Shown piece after piece: positions 43,248 to 51,522 of a stretch of DNA of 64,000 nucleotides. Made by a program: the position numbers and the translations under genes. Under the pieces are notes generated by a model. That model did no database searches and was not told the origin of the DNA. It saw nothing but the letters and a program-made list of their open reading frames with translations. Numbering within the stretch: position 1 is the stretch's first letter; each line of letters begins with the position of its first letter. The stretch lies in contig CAWKKW010000005.1 in NCBI GenBank assembly GCA_963850345.1, positions 1,178,001 to 1,242,000 on the forward strand, in the 5' to 3' direction. Source of the stretch: CAWKKW01 sp963850345. Lineage in GTDB: Bacteria; Acidobacteriota; Terriglobia; Terriglobales; Acidobacteriaceae.

Positions 43248-43610
43248 ATGAGTGCAGAGAGCAAAGAAGTGACGGTTAATAACCGCAGTAAGTCGGTGAC
43301 GGTCGGGACACGGATCGTTATCGCAGACACGGCGTTGTCGCGCCTGGTCGGCTTGTTAGGCAGGAAGCGGCTGGATGCCGGATGTGGCGTGCTCATTCGA
43401 CCCTCGTCCGGTGTCCATACGTTCGGCATGAGCTTCGCTATCGATGTAGTCGCGCTGGATAAGACATTGAAGGTGGTGCGGGTGTGGCGGCGGCTGCATC
43501 CTTTCCGCTTGACCAGTATCAGCCTGAGAACGCGGTCTGTGCTGGAGCTGGCGGCCGGCCAGATTGATGCGTGCCATATTGAAGTTGGAGATCAGCTGGA
43601 GCTGGCGTAG
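43248..43610 (+). CDS. DUF192 family protein
   Basis: A 120-residue DUF192 protein: TRIVIADTALSRLVGLLGRK, then CGVLIRPSSGVHTFGMSFAIDVVALD and VLELAAGQID, in the family's order. Unlike many members it has no signal peptide. The family fold is a small beta-barrel of unknown activity. DUF192 genes are sometimes found near Tad loci, so a link is possible. A strong hairpin follows. Confidence 0.85.
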   Translation: MSAESKEVTVNNRSKSVTVGTRIVIADTALSRLVGLLGRKRLDAGCGVLIRPSSGVHTFGMSFAIDVVALDKTLKVVRVWRRLHPFRLTSISLRTRSVLELAAGQIDACHIEVGDQLELA

Positions 43611-43632
43611 CGGCGAATCGTGGGCCGAGTTT

Positions 43633-43651
43633 CGTATCCGCAACGGATACG
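43633..43651 (+). terminator. Strong hairpin ending the tad operon
   Basis: CGTATCCG-CAA-CGGATACG is a perfect 8-bp stem with a 3-base loop, 22 bases after the DUF192 stop. The following ACTTTG has only a short T-run, so termination strength is uncertain. Confidence 0.6.
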
Positions 43652-43779
43652 ACTTTGAACCTGCGTCGAGTCACGGCTAGCAGAAGACCGGCGCTTCATT
43701 CGTCTTGGTTTGCGGATTGCGGTTGCCTCGGATGTGCTCAGGCCCCGCTTGGGTATCCGCCCAGACCGTGACGAAAGCT

Positions 43780-46566
43780 TTACGGGAGTTCGGACTCGTC
43801 GCCTTCGATTCTGCCCAGAATGCCGGTCGTGATCGCGACCCCTGCGGCGAAGGCGCCGGTGAGTGTGAGAAACACCATCATGCGCGACACTTTGAACCCC
43901 GGTCCTGCGCTCGCGGTGCGCCGCCGCCTGGGTGGCCGATTCTGCTCCTGATATTGCGCGTCGTCATTGTTCCCCGAGAGTGGATCCTTCGCCGGACTGT
44001 CATCGGTTGTTGCGGAGACGGGCTCCGAGGCTCCCGTGCGGGGTTCTGAGGCGTCATGGTGTTCGAACGGAACATGCTCTTGTAGCTCTTCGGCCTCCGT
44101 TTCTGTCGCTGGCTCCACCGCCAGCAGTCCTTCAGGCTCGGCGACTACCTCGTCCACCTCGGGTTTTGGAAGCGTCGGCGGGTGCAGCGAGAAGAGCACG
44201 GCTTCCAAATAGCCTTCAAAGGTGAGGGGGTGGCCCCAGGCGTCTCTCTCAGTGTGAAATGGTTGCGGGACCAGCTCACTTGCGATGGAAGCGACGACGC
44301 GCAGCCGCACGGGTTGGGTCGAAGCTGCGCGAGTGGCCGGCGCGGGCGGTGAGGCGATTTCTGTTCGGCGCGGTCCCGACGTGAGGTGAGCCGCTGGTGG
44401 TCCTATCGGCGGTATGAACACCGATGCTGTTGCGGCGCGGGCCTCGCCCCGGATCGCGCTAGCCTTCGGAGTCGCGGCGGTATTTGCCGTTGCTGCCGTT
44501 GTGGGAGGCGCCGGAGACTTCGAGAACGATCGATTCGCGTCAGGACCCGCGGCCCGTGCAGAGGGCCGGACTGACTCCAAAGCAGCCGCAGCCGGTTGTG
44601 CAGGCGCTGGAGCGGGCGCGGCCACCGGCAGGGCGGCCGATCCGTTCGACGAGGCTGGAACCGCCGGTGTCAGCGCAGGCTGCGGAGTGCGAGGTGTGCC
44701 CGGCGCGGGGGTAGCAATCGGGGGCACCGGCGTAGGCGCGACCTTCGCCTCAAAATGCCGAGGCTCTCGAAGTGGCTCCGGCGAGGCGCGAAAGCTGTCC
44801 CGTGCTGGCGGGGCCGTGCGAACGGGCACTGGCTCCGGCGGTAGCTGAACCGAATCCAGGGAGGGTACAGGGATCCGGGCTCGTGGTGAGTCGGTCAGGA
44901 ATTCGGGGGTAGCGGAGAGTTCCAGACGGACCAGGGATCCCGAGTAAAGAGCTGACATCTCTTTGAGCGCGCTGGCCTGCTTTTGAAATTGCTTGCGAAC
45001 GACCCAGAGGCTAGCGGGCAGCAAAATCGCGAGCCACACGTTCACCATCTGAAGACGGGTGCGTACGGGCGCAAACAAGGTCGAGACTCTGCGTTCCAGG
45101 ACGACGCCCAGGCCGGTTCCTGCGATGGGTGCGTAGGCGACCAGTACCCGATTGCCCTGCGGATCGAAGCCCAGGGCAGTCCCCTGGCGATTGCGGGTGG
45201 CGAGATGAACCGGCAGAAGCGTGTCGCCCGAGGCCTGAATGAGAGTGAACCCGGCGGCCAGCGATTGCGGAGGGAAGCAGCTCAGTGCGCCGTCCGCGGG
45301 ACCGCAAATCCCGGCGACCGTGGTTGCGGTCTGCGAGTCAGAGGACAGGGCATTACCATCGAGATTTTCGAGCGGCTGCTGCACGACGATGACCCCGGCA
45401 AGTCCCGCGAGATCACGAACCGGAATTCCCAGATCGAGCTTGTAGCCATCGGCCCACAGAAGCCGGGCGGGTGTCTGGCCATGAATATCGAGCTGGGCGG
45501 CGGGGCGGCTGATAAACCCGCCCATCGCGAGATAGCCGCGGTCAGCGCCCTCGACGGCGACCGCAGGCAGACCGCGCTGCGCGAGACTCTGACTTGCACT
45601 GTAGAGTTGCGCGACGGCGCGCGGGTTATGCGGATCTTTGTCAAAGAGTCGAAGCGGCAGGGCGAAATCTTGCGGGAAAACAGCGGCCTGTGCACGGCTG
45701 GATGCGGTGGCCAGACTCTGCTGAATGAGGCTGCGGCGCGACTCGAGCGAGCGGAACAAGTCGGCGGCGGCCAGGTCGAGGCTCAGCGACTGGAAGACAA
45801 CCAGCGCGATCATGTATCCGAGAAGAACGATCGCGACCAGCGCCACGGCAAGCGAGCGGAAGCCGCGCAGGGCCTGTTCCGAAGCCTCGCGAAGCGGTGC
45901 TCCAAAGCGGCGGCGAGACTGGACCCAGAGTGCCGCCGAAAGCATCATCAGCAAGGCGGCCGCATCCGGTGCCATGCGAAGCGCATTCGGCGTGTCCGCC
46001 CGTTCATAAATCCACTGCATATCACGCCAGTAGGCCCAAAGGCCACCCACCCCCAGCAGAAACGCGAGAGCGAGGAGCCCGGGCAGCAGGCGGAGGACAG
46101 TCCGCGACGCGTTGAAGAGAGACAGCACGAGCGCCGTTCCCACCGAGAGGAGCGCGACCGCGAGGTTCAACGGCATCCGGCCCGGCGCGTCGGAGGTGGG
46201 AAGGAACTCGGAGTGGAGGAGTGGGAGATCCAGGCCGAGGTTGATCTGCGCGAGGTTCTCGACAACAGCAAGCAAGGCGATGAGGACCACGAGTCCGCTC
46301 AACACCAGCCGCGCCTGCCGGGGAATCCGTTCCGGGGCGAGGAGCGCGAGCGCGGAGAACAGCAGGCAGAGTGCCGCGCTGAAGACGGCAGCGGGAGCAT
46401 TCCACCCTGGATGTACGAGGGCGTGAAGATGAAAAAGCCAGCCTGCCAGGTCTGCCGTAGCCACGCAGACCGCGAGAACGCCGCAAAGCAGGATCCACAA
46501 GGAACGCGGTGACTGGACCCGATCCTGAGATTGGCCCGTATCCAATATAGATAGGATCACTAGCAT
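43780..46566 (-). CDS. Large membrane sensor-like protein with Pro/Ala-rich tail and no visible output domain
   Basis: A 928-residue protein. About seven membrane helices lie in residues 20-262. A large extracytoplasmic domain (about 263-510) resembles dCache/CHASE-type sensors, with GIPVRDLAGLAGVIVVQQPL and GNRVLVAYAPIAGTGLGVVLER. A further helix follows (about 512-530; VWLAILLPASLWVV). Then come about 270 residues rich in Pro, Ala and Thr, a short folded patch AWGHPLTFEGYLEAVLFSLH, an acidic stretch, a basic PPRRRR and a final helix (MMVFLTLTGAFAAGVAITTG). No kinase, GGDEF, EAL or methyl-acceptor motif is visible. Confidence 0.75.
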   Translation of the reverse strand: MLVILSILDTGQSQDRVQSPRSLWILLCGVLAVCVATADLAGWLFHLHALVHPGWNAPAAVFSAALCLLFSALALLAPERIPRQARLVLSGLVVLIALLAVVENLAQINLGLDLPLLHSEFLPTSDAPGRMPLNLAVALLSVGTALVLSLFNASRTVLRLLPGLLALAFLLGVGGLWAYWRDMQWIYERADTPNALRMAPDAAALLMMLSAALWVQSRRRFGAPLREASEQALRGFRSLAVALVAIVLLGYMIALVVFQSLSLDLAAADLFRSLESRRSLIQQSLATASSRAQAAVFPQDFALPLRLFDKDPHNPRAVAQLYSASQSLAQRGLPAVAVEGADRGYLAMGGFISRPAAQLDIHGQTPARLLWADGYKLDLGIPVRDLAGLAGVIVVQQPLENLDGNALSSDSQTATTVAGICGPADGALSCFPPQSLAAGFTLIQASGDTLLPVHLATRNRQGTALGFDPQGNRVLVAYAPIAGTGLGVVLERRVSTLFAPVRTRLQMVNVWLAILLPASLWVVRKQFQKQASALKEMSALYSGSLVRLELSATPEFLTDSPRARIPVPSLDSVQLPPEPVPVRTAPPARDSFRASPEPLREPRHFEAKVAPTPVPPIATPAPGTPRTPQPALTPAVPASSNGSAALPVAAPAPAPAQPAAAALESVRPSARAAGPDANRSFSKSPAPPTTAATANTAATPKASAIRGEARAATASVFIPPIGPPAAHLTSGPRRTEIASPPAPATRAASTQPVRLRVVASIASELVPQPFHTERDAWGHPLTFEGYLEAVLFSLHPPTLPKPEVDEVVAEPEGLLAVEPATETEAEELQEHVPFEHHDASEPRTGASEPVSATTDDSPAKDPLSGNNDDAQYQEQNRPPRRRRTASAGPGFKVSRMMVFLTLTGAFAAGVAITTGILGRIEGDESELP

Positions 46567-46702
46567 CCACGCTAGCGGAAAGCGGGAAGGCTATCCAGCG
46601 CAAACTCGCAGAGGACTATGGAGTGATAACAGAGCCGGTTCCTTCGGTAATGCGGGAGTGTTGAAATCGAGATCGTCACAGAACCGAATGGCTGCCGGGG
46701 TA

Positions 46703-46733
46703 TGCCCCAGGTCCTGCTTTCAGGCCTGGGGCA
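46703..46733 (-). terminator. Hairpin after cytochrome c gene
   Basis: TGCCCCAGG (46703-46711) pairs with CCTGGGGCA (46725-46733); the loop itself pairs CCTG with CAGG. It lies 42 bases past the end of the leftward cytochrome gene. No T-run is present. Confidence 0.5.
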
Positions 46734-46774
46734 CGATGAACAAAACCATGATCGGATCAGGGTTCGAGCCGAAG

Positions 46775-47491
46775 TTAGCTACACGTATTGCGAAGCACCG
46801 GCGCGCCGGCGATCACCGTATCGATGCATGGAATCGCGCTCAGATATTCGTAGATCGCGCGAATCTCGTGATCCGTCATGTTTTGGAAGTTTGGCCATGG
46901 CATCACCTGCAGCAGGTCTCCATTGAACGGAGGCGGAATGCAAGATCCGTTAGGCGCGCCCGTACACGGTGGGTGAAGATGGTCGTAATCCTTACCCGTG
47001 CGGAGGACCGTCAGAAACTGCCTGTAGGTCAGCCCACCGGCCGGCATACCGGACTTATCCGGAGTGAGGTTGCGCGAGTAAAGGTGCTGCAGCCCGGGAT
47101 ACGGCCCGAAATCACTGCCGCCGGCGAGGTAGGTGGCTGGATTCGGCTGTCTCATTCCGCTGAACGGTCCCTTGGGTGGACGCAGCAGGTACGGGTTGCC
47201 AGTTGGGACATACTCCGTTTGGTTGTTCGTTGTGTGGCAGCCGTTGCAATCGGCCGACCCGTTCACGATGTAACTACCCAAGCCAACGAGCTCCTTATCC
47301 CTGCCCTTCAAGTTGAGAGGGACCGGCGCGATTGAGAGGCCGATGGCAACTTTGCTCTTGTCTCGATCGTGATCGTCATCCTCGCCGGCATGAATGCGCG
47401 GGGTCTTAACCACCATGGCGGCCGCCACCATGACCGCGATCGCAGCCGAGATGGCAAGCCAGCTCAGCCCTGGACTCGTTAGTTTTCGCAT
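46775..47491 (-). CDS. Exported monohaem cytochrome c
   Basis: A 238-residue protein with a signal peptide or anchor (LAISAAIAVMVAAAMVV), one haem site CNGCH near residue 84 and a likely distal Met in VMPWPNF; two later Cys (PPCTG, GSC) may form a disulfide. GAAGGAG precedes the ATG. It resembles cytochrome subunits that accept electrons from alcohol or sugar dehydrogenases. The GMC-type dehydrogenase pair at 48206-50551, on the other strand, is a plausible partner. Confidence 0.82.
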   Translation of the reverse strand: MRKLTSPGLSWLAISAAIAVMVAAAMVVKTPRIHAGEDDDHDRDKSKVAIGLSIAPVPLNLKGRDKELVGLGSYIVNGSADCNGCHTTNNQTEYVPTGNPYLLRPPKGPFSGMRQPNPATYLAGGSDFGPYPGLQHLYSRNLTPDKSGMPAGGLTYRQFLTVLRTGKDYDHLHPPCTGAPNGSCIPPPFNGDLLQVMPWPNFQNMTDHEIRAIYEYLSAIPCIDTVIAGAPVLRNTCS

Positions 47492-48205
47492 GCTTTCTCC
47501 TTCAGGCTCCTGGCCTGGGTCGTGTGGGGAATTGGGTTGAGCGCGTGGCTGCCCGAAAGGATTTTCGAAGAGCCACCGAAGGATGCAGATCTTAGATCAC
47601 TCGAGTAGAAACCGGTCAACTAGCGACCGGGCTGCAGCATAGGAGTCTCATTCGAGTAAGTCAACAGGAATCGCTACTTATCTGTTCTTGAAACCAGAGA
47701 CCTAGGATTGCAAGGCAGAGTTACAAGTGCAGATCCCCAGATGGCCTTCAAAAGCACTAACAGCAATGGTGATAACTGGCTGGAAGTGGCTAACACGGTC
47801 TCGCCGTGAACGCAGACGCTCAGGGCCTCGCAGATACGACGTGAACGGTAAATAGGCCGAGCCAGGTTATGAGGTAAGCCGACCAACGTTACTCTTATTC
47901 GAGTACCACCAGGATGCTTCGTGCAAACCGTTGCCGCTGGAATTCGCAATATGTAACAGAAATATGCACATGAACTTTAAGCCACGCAGCGCGCGAGCGA
48001 CCTATTCCAAGTCGAGCCATTCGGCAGCGGACAGTTTCGAATCGCTAGTGATCCCTAGCCGGTCCGATCACGAGCGTCATGCAGGAGCGCACAGTTGCGG
48101 GCAGAGGGTGGCAACCCCATCCTAAGAGCGTGAGACCGAGCAGCCTGCGCACGGTTGGACTACCGAATGGGTGGCAGTGTAGCGTGGTATTTCGAAGGAG
48201 TCATC
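47492..48205. other. Noncoding stretch between divergent redox genes
   Basis: About 710 bases. It contains an inverted repeat CCGGTC-N7-GACCGG (47612-47630) and three TCGAGTA heptamers (47601, 47652, 47899), two within ATTCGAGTA. Short open frames lack ribosome-binding sites and motifs. It should hold promoters for the leftward cytochrome and the rightward dehydrogenase operon. Confidence 0.45.
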
Positions 48206-48919
48206 ATGCTGCGTCGTGACTTTGTCCGAGCCATCCTGTCGATCAGCATCGCGCCGAAGGTGTTGCTTGCACAGCAGACGGCCAAACCCGCGCTGCCGCC
48301 CCCTGCGCCGGTTCCGTGGACCCTGGGGTTGAATCCGAAGACTCCGCTGCCGCACACCGTGACCGCGGACGAGGTCACGCAGACGGATGCGCGGTTCTTC
48401 AGCGCCGTGCAGATGGCCACGCTGGTGCGGCTGAGCGATGTGCTGGTGCCGTCACTCGGAACCCTGCCGAGCGCCTCGCAGGCGGGGACACCGGTGTTCC
48501 TGGACTTTTTGATTGGCACCTCGCCCGCACCGCGGCAAAAAGTTTACACCGGCGGGCTGGACTGGCTGGAGACCGAGTCTCAGAAAAAGTACGGCAAGGA
48601 ATTTGCGAAGCTCGACGACGCGCAAGTCGACGCGTCGCTGAAGCCCTGGCTGCGCACGTGGATGAGCGATCATCCGCCTACCGAACCGCACGCAGATTTC
48701 ATCAACATTGCGCACGACGACATTCGGAGCGCCACGGTGAACTCGAAGGCGTGGAGCGATGCGCAGTCAAAACATTCAGAAGAGTGGACCGAGGCAGGTT
48801 TGTACTGGGCACCGATCGAGCCGGACATGCATGGGATGAACGCTGCCTCTGACCGCGTGCCGCCGCACGTGCGCGCGGCGCCTAAGGCGTCGCACACCAT
48901 GCCTTCGTATCCGCGGTAG
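48206..48919 (+). CDS. Gluconate 2-dehydrogenase subunit 3-like protein
   Basis: A 237-residue protein from the ATG at 48206 (GAAGGAG upstream). MLRRDFVRAILSISIAPK is a signal-like start (RRDF resembling a twin-arginine motif), followed by a Pro-rich linker. The body has FSAVQMATLVRLSDVLVPS and GTPVFLDFL, the pattern of the small subunit family that accompanies GMC dehydrogenases. It probably chaperones or exports the flavoprotein at 48980-50551, which lacks its own signal peptide. Confidence 0.82.
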   Translation: MLRRDFVRAILSISIAPKVLLAQQTAKPALPPPAPVPWTLGLNPKTPLPHTVTADEVTQTDARFFSAVQMATLVRLSDVLVPSLGTLPSASQAGTPVFLDFLIGTSPAPRQKVYTGGLDWLETESQKKYGKEFAKLDDAQVDASLKPWLRTWMSDHPPTEPHADFINIAHDDIRSATVNSKAWSDAQSKHSEEWTEAGLYWAPIEPDMHGMNAASDRVPPHVRAAPKASHTMPSYPR

Positions 48920-48979
48920 CACCACTGCAATCTTGAAATCACAAAGGAACTGGTGTCCCCTGGGAGCACTGAAGAGCTG

Positions 48980-50551
48980 ATGGTGAACGAAAAATTTGAC
49001 GTGCTGATAATTGGTTCGGGACATGCAGGTGGCATGGCGGCGAAGATCCTGACCGAGAGCGGGATCGAATGCCTGATGTTGAATGCGGGTCCGGTTGCGG
49101 ATGTAGCTCGAGACGCCAAACAAAAGCCTGCGTACGAACTGCCGTATCGCGGATTCAAACCGCCGGGGCGGCTGGAGCATGTTTTTCAGGCTAGCGAATT
49201 CAATGCCAACGTCTGGGTCGACGAGCAGGAGGTTCCCTACACCTTTGCGCCGGAGAACCCGTATAACTGGGTGCGCGTGCGCCTCTTTGGCGGACGGTCG
49301 CTCTTCTGGTCGCGCCAATCGTTTCGCTTGAGCGACTACGAGTTTAAGGCAAAATCCCATGACGGCTTCGGCGAGGATTGGCCCATCAGCCATGCGGATC
49401 TCGCGCCTTATTACTCGCGGGTAGAAGAGATCTTTCAGGTCGCCGGCGCCATGGATGGTCCGCCGCAGATGCCGGACGGCAACTTCGTTCTCGACAACGA
49501 TCCCTGGTCCGAGTCGATGCAGCGCTTCAAGGATGCTGGCAAGAAGTTTGATATGCCGGTGTGTAAGCAGCGTCGAGCGCTCGGCCGCGATGGTCTCGCG
49601 AGTTCGGTAAACCTGCTGTTGCCAGACGCGGAGAAGACCGGCAAGTTGACGTCAATTGCAAATGCGGTGGTCCGCGAAATCACGGTCGACGCAAACACCG
49701 GCCAGCCGAACGGATGCCATTTTGTCGACCGGCTCTCGCGGCGAGAGATGCATGTGAAAGCGCGGGTGGTAGTGCTGGCCGCGGGTACGCTCGAGAGTAC
49801 GCGGCTGTTGTTGAATTCGAAGCTGGCAAACTCAAGCGGTCTCGTGGGCCGGTATTTGATGGATCAGATCTACGGACCGGGCGTGATCTGTTCGGTGCCG
49901 GAGGCTCGCAATGGCAAGGGGACCAAGGAGCTGATGGGCGGCGGCGCGATCGTGCCGCGGTTCCGCAACATCTCCACCAGGAGCGATAAGTTCCTGCGCG
50001 GTTACGCATTCAACGTGACCAGCAGCATGGGCCCGGTTTCTCCCCGCAACTTCGCCGCCTATGGTGCGGAGCTGCAGCAGAAGCTGGTGGAGTATCACGG
50101 CAGTTCGTTTCACATGACCCTGATGGGCGAAGTGCTGGGCCGGTATGAGAACCACGTTCGCATCGACAAGGACAAGGTAGATGCCTGGGGAATTCCTGTG
50201 CTGCACGTGGAGACTAAGTACACCGATAACGAATTCAACATGGCGAAGGATGCAGTGGAAGTTGGATCGGCAGTCGCGGAGGCAGCGGGGTTCGAGGTGC
50301 TTTCAAAGAACGACGTGCCGAATCCGCCGGGCTACAGCATTCACGAAGTGGGAACGTGCCGGATGGGGGACGATCCCAGGAAAAGCGTATTGAACAAGTG
50401 GTGCCAGAGTCACGACCACGAGAACCTGTGGGTCGTGGACGGGGCAAGCTTCACCAGTGCGGGCTGGCAGAATCCGACAATGACGATTCTGTCGCTGTCG
50501 ATGCGCGCTTCAGAACATCTTGCCGAAGAGATGAAGAAGCAGAACGTGTAA
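48980..50551 (+). CDS. GMC family oxidoreductase (dehydrogenase large subunit)
   Basis: A 523-residue flavoprotein from the ATG at 48980; a GTG at 48953 would add 9 residues. The FAD-binding motif is FDVLIIGSGHAGGMAA, followed by VRLFGGRSLFWSRQSFR and AAGTLESTRLLLNS. The C-terminal active-site region has YSIHEVGTCRMGDDP (His of the GMC type) and ASFTSAGWQNPTMTI with Asn in the second catalytic place. Members oxidise sugars or sugar acids in the periplasm and pass electrons to a cytochrome c. It follows the subunit-3-like gene. Confidence 0.9.
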   Translation: MVNEKFDVLIIGSGHAGGMAAKILTESGIECLMLNAGPVADVARDAKQKPAYELPYRGFKPPGRLEHVFQASEFNANVWVDEQEVPYTFAPENPYNWVRVRLFGGRSLFWSRQSFRLSDYEFKAKSHDGFGEDWPISHADLAPYYSRVEEIFQVAGAMDGPPQMPDGNFVLDNDPWSESMQRFKDAGKKFDMPVCKQRRALGRDGLASSVNLLLPDAEKTGKLTSIANAVVREITVDANTGQPNGCHFVDRLSRREMHVKARVVVLAAGTLESTRLLLNSKLANSSGLVGRYLMDQIYGPGVICSVPEARNGKGTKELMGGGAIVPRFRNISTRSDKFLRGYAFNVTSSMGPVSPRNFAAYGAELQQKLVEYHGSSFHMTLMGEVLGRYENHVRIDKDKVDAWGIPVLHVETKYTDNEFNMAKDAVEVGSAVAEAAGFEVLSKNDVPNPPGYSIHEVGTCRMGDDPRKSVLNKWCQSHDHENLWVVDGASFTSAGWQNPTMTILSLSMRASEHLAEEMKKQNV

Positions 50552-50657
50552 GGCGCGTCTGATTTGTAACCGCGAGTGCATCTTATCCAGCAGCGAGACC
50601 CGGTAAAAACACGGGCGCTCGCCTCCATCAAATGCCGCACTGCTTCGACTGCGAGTC

Positions 50658-51428
50658 TTATGCTGGATCTGGGATCGAGGATGGCGGATCGCTGGTGGGG
50701 AAAGAATCGGCTAACGTCTTGTCCAGATTCTTCTCCCGTTGAGCGCGCTCGCCGGAGACTGGCCAGTCTTCGGGATCGCGGCCTCGATCATCGGGCGCTG
50801 TGGTGGTTTGAGGATGCGACGGATCGTCGTGGGACTCGGCGCTTCCCTTCCCTCGGGTTTGCTGTTCGCGAACGCCAATCCCGTGCTCATAAACGAGGTT
50901 GCCGCCCAGATGTGCCGATGCGGAAACCACGACGTAACCGATAGCTGCCAACGCGCGGGCGGTCGAACGGGTGCGGCGAGAACGGCGCGCAAAACAGGAA
51001 GCGGTGAAGAGCGCGGTCGCACCGATGTTCAGCAACGCATGCACGGCGCCGACTCTGCGCGGCGTGTCCTTGCGGATCTCCGCCCAGTCGTTGAGGCCGG
51101 TGACGGCTGCTCCGGCGGCAGTGACCAGACCGAAGAGGACGGTTGCGTCAGCGGCCTTATCCATCGCGCGATTGCCGCTGATGGAGCCGATGGCGTCGAA
51201 GAGAATCGCCGCGGTCCATGAGCCGAGCGGCAGGTCGGTGAGCACGGCATGGAGCGGCTCATGCAGCCAGGTACCGTGAAGCGCGTTACGAACCGTCTGC
51301 GCCTGTGGCCCGAGGGCTTCAAAGCTGCGCTTAATCGCGTCCTGTGCGGCGTGCGACGCTTGCGGCGTGATCCAGGTCTGACGTTCGGCCAAGGTTGCGA
51401 TCGGGTCGGTGTGGGTGGATGCAGTCAC
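50658..51428 (-). CDS. DUF2231 domain membrane protein
   Basis: A 256-residue protein from a GTG at 51428 with AAGGAG upstream. The DUF2231 core HEPLHAVLTDLPLGSWTAAI begins a four-helix membrane region (about 55-190), with VLFGLVTAAGAAVTGLNDW and VHALLNIGATALFTA. The last 70 residues are hydrophilic (DRGRDPEDWPVSGE ... PTSDPPSSIPDPA), a tail seen in stress-linked proteins. Function unknown; members are often near redox or general stress genes. Confidence 0.85.
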   Translation of the reverse strand: MTASTHTDPIATLAERQTWITPQASHAAQDAIKRSFEALGPQAQTVRNALHGTWLHEPLHAVLTDLPLGSWTAAILFDAIGSISGNRAMDKAADATVLFGLVTAAGAAVTGLNDWAEIRKDTPRRVGAVHALLNIGATALFTASCFARRSRRTRSTARALAAIGYVVVSASAHLGGNLVYEHGIGVREQQTRGKGSAESHDDPSHPQTTTAPDDRGRDPEDWPVSGERAQREKNLDKTLADSFPTSDPPSSIPDPA

Positions 51429-51522
51429 GCTTGCTCCTTATATTTCTCTCTTCAAAGTTGCCGGGGAGTTTGGCGGAGCCGAACGCATTTGCATTCGACT
51501 CCGAAATCGCACGGGGCCGAGC

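Noticed and set aside
44983..46512. Long open frame on the plus strand opposite the 928-residue gene (about 509 codons)
   Set aside because: It is a charged, repetitive shadow translation with no motifs; the minus strand encodes clear membrane helices and a sensor-like domain.
47674..47949. 91-codon minus-strand frame in the gap between cytochrome c and dehydrogenase genes
   Set aside because: No ribosome-binding site, no motif and atypical composition.
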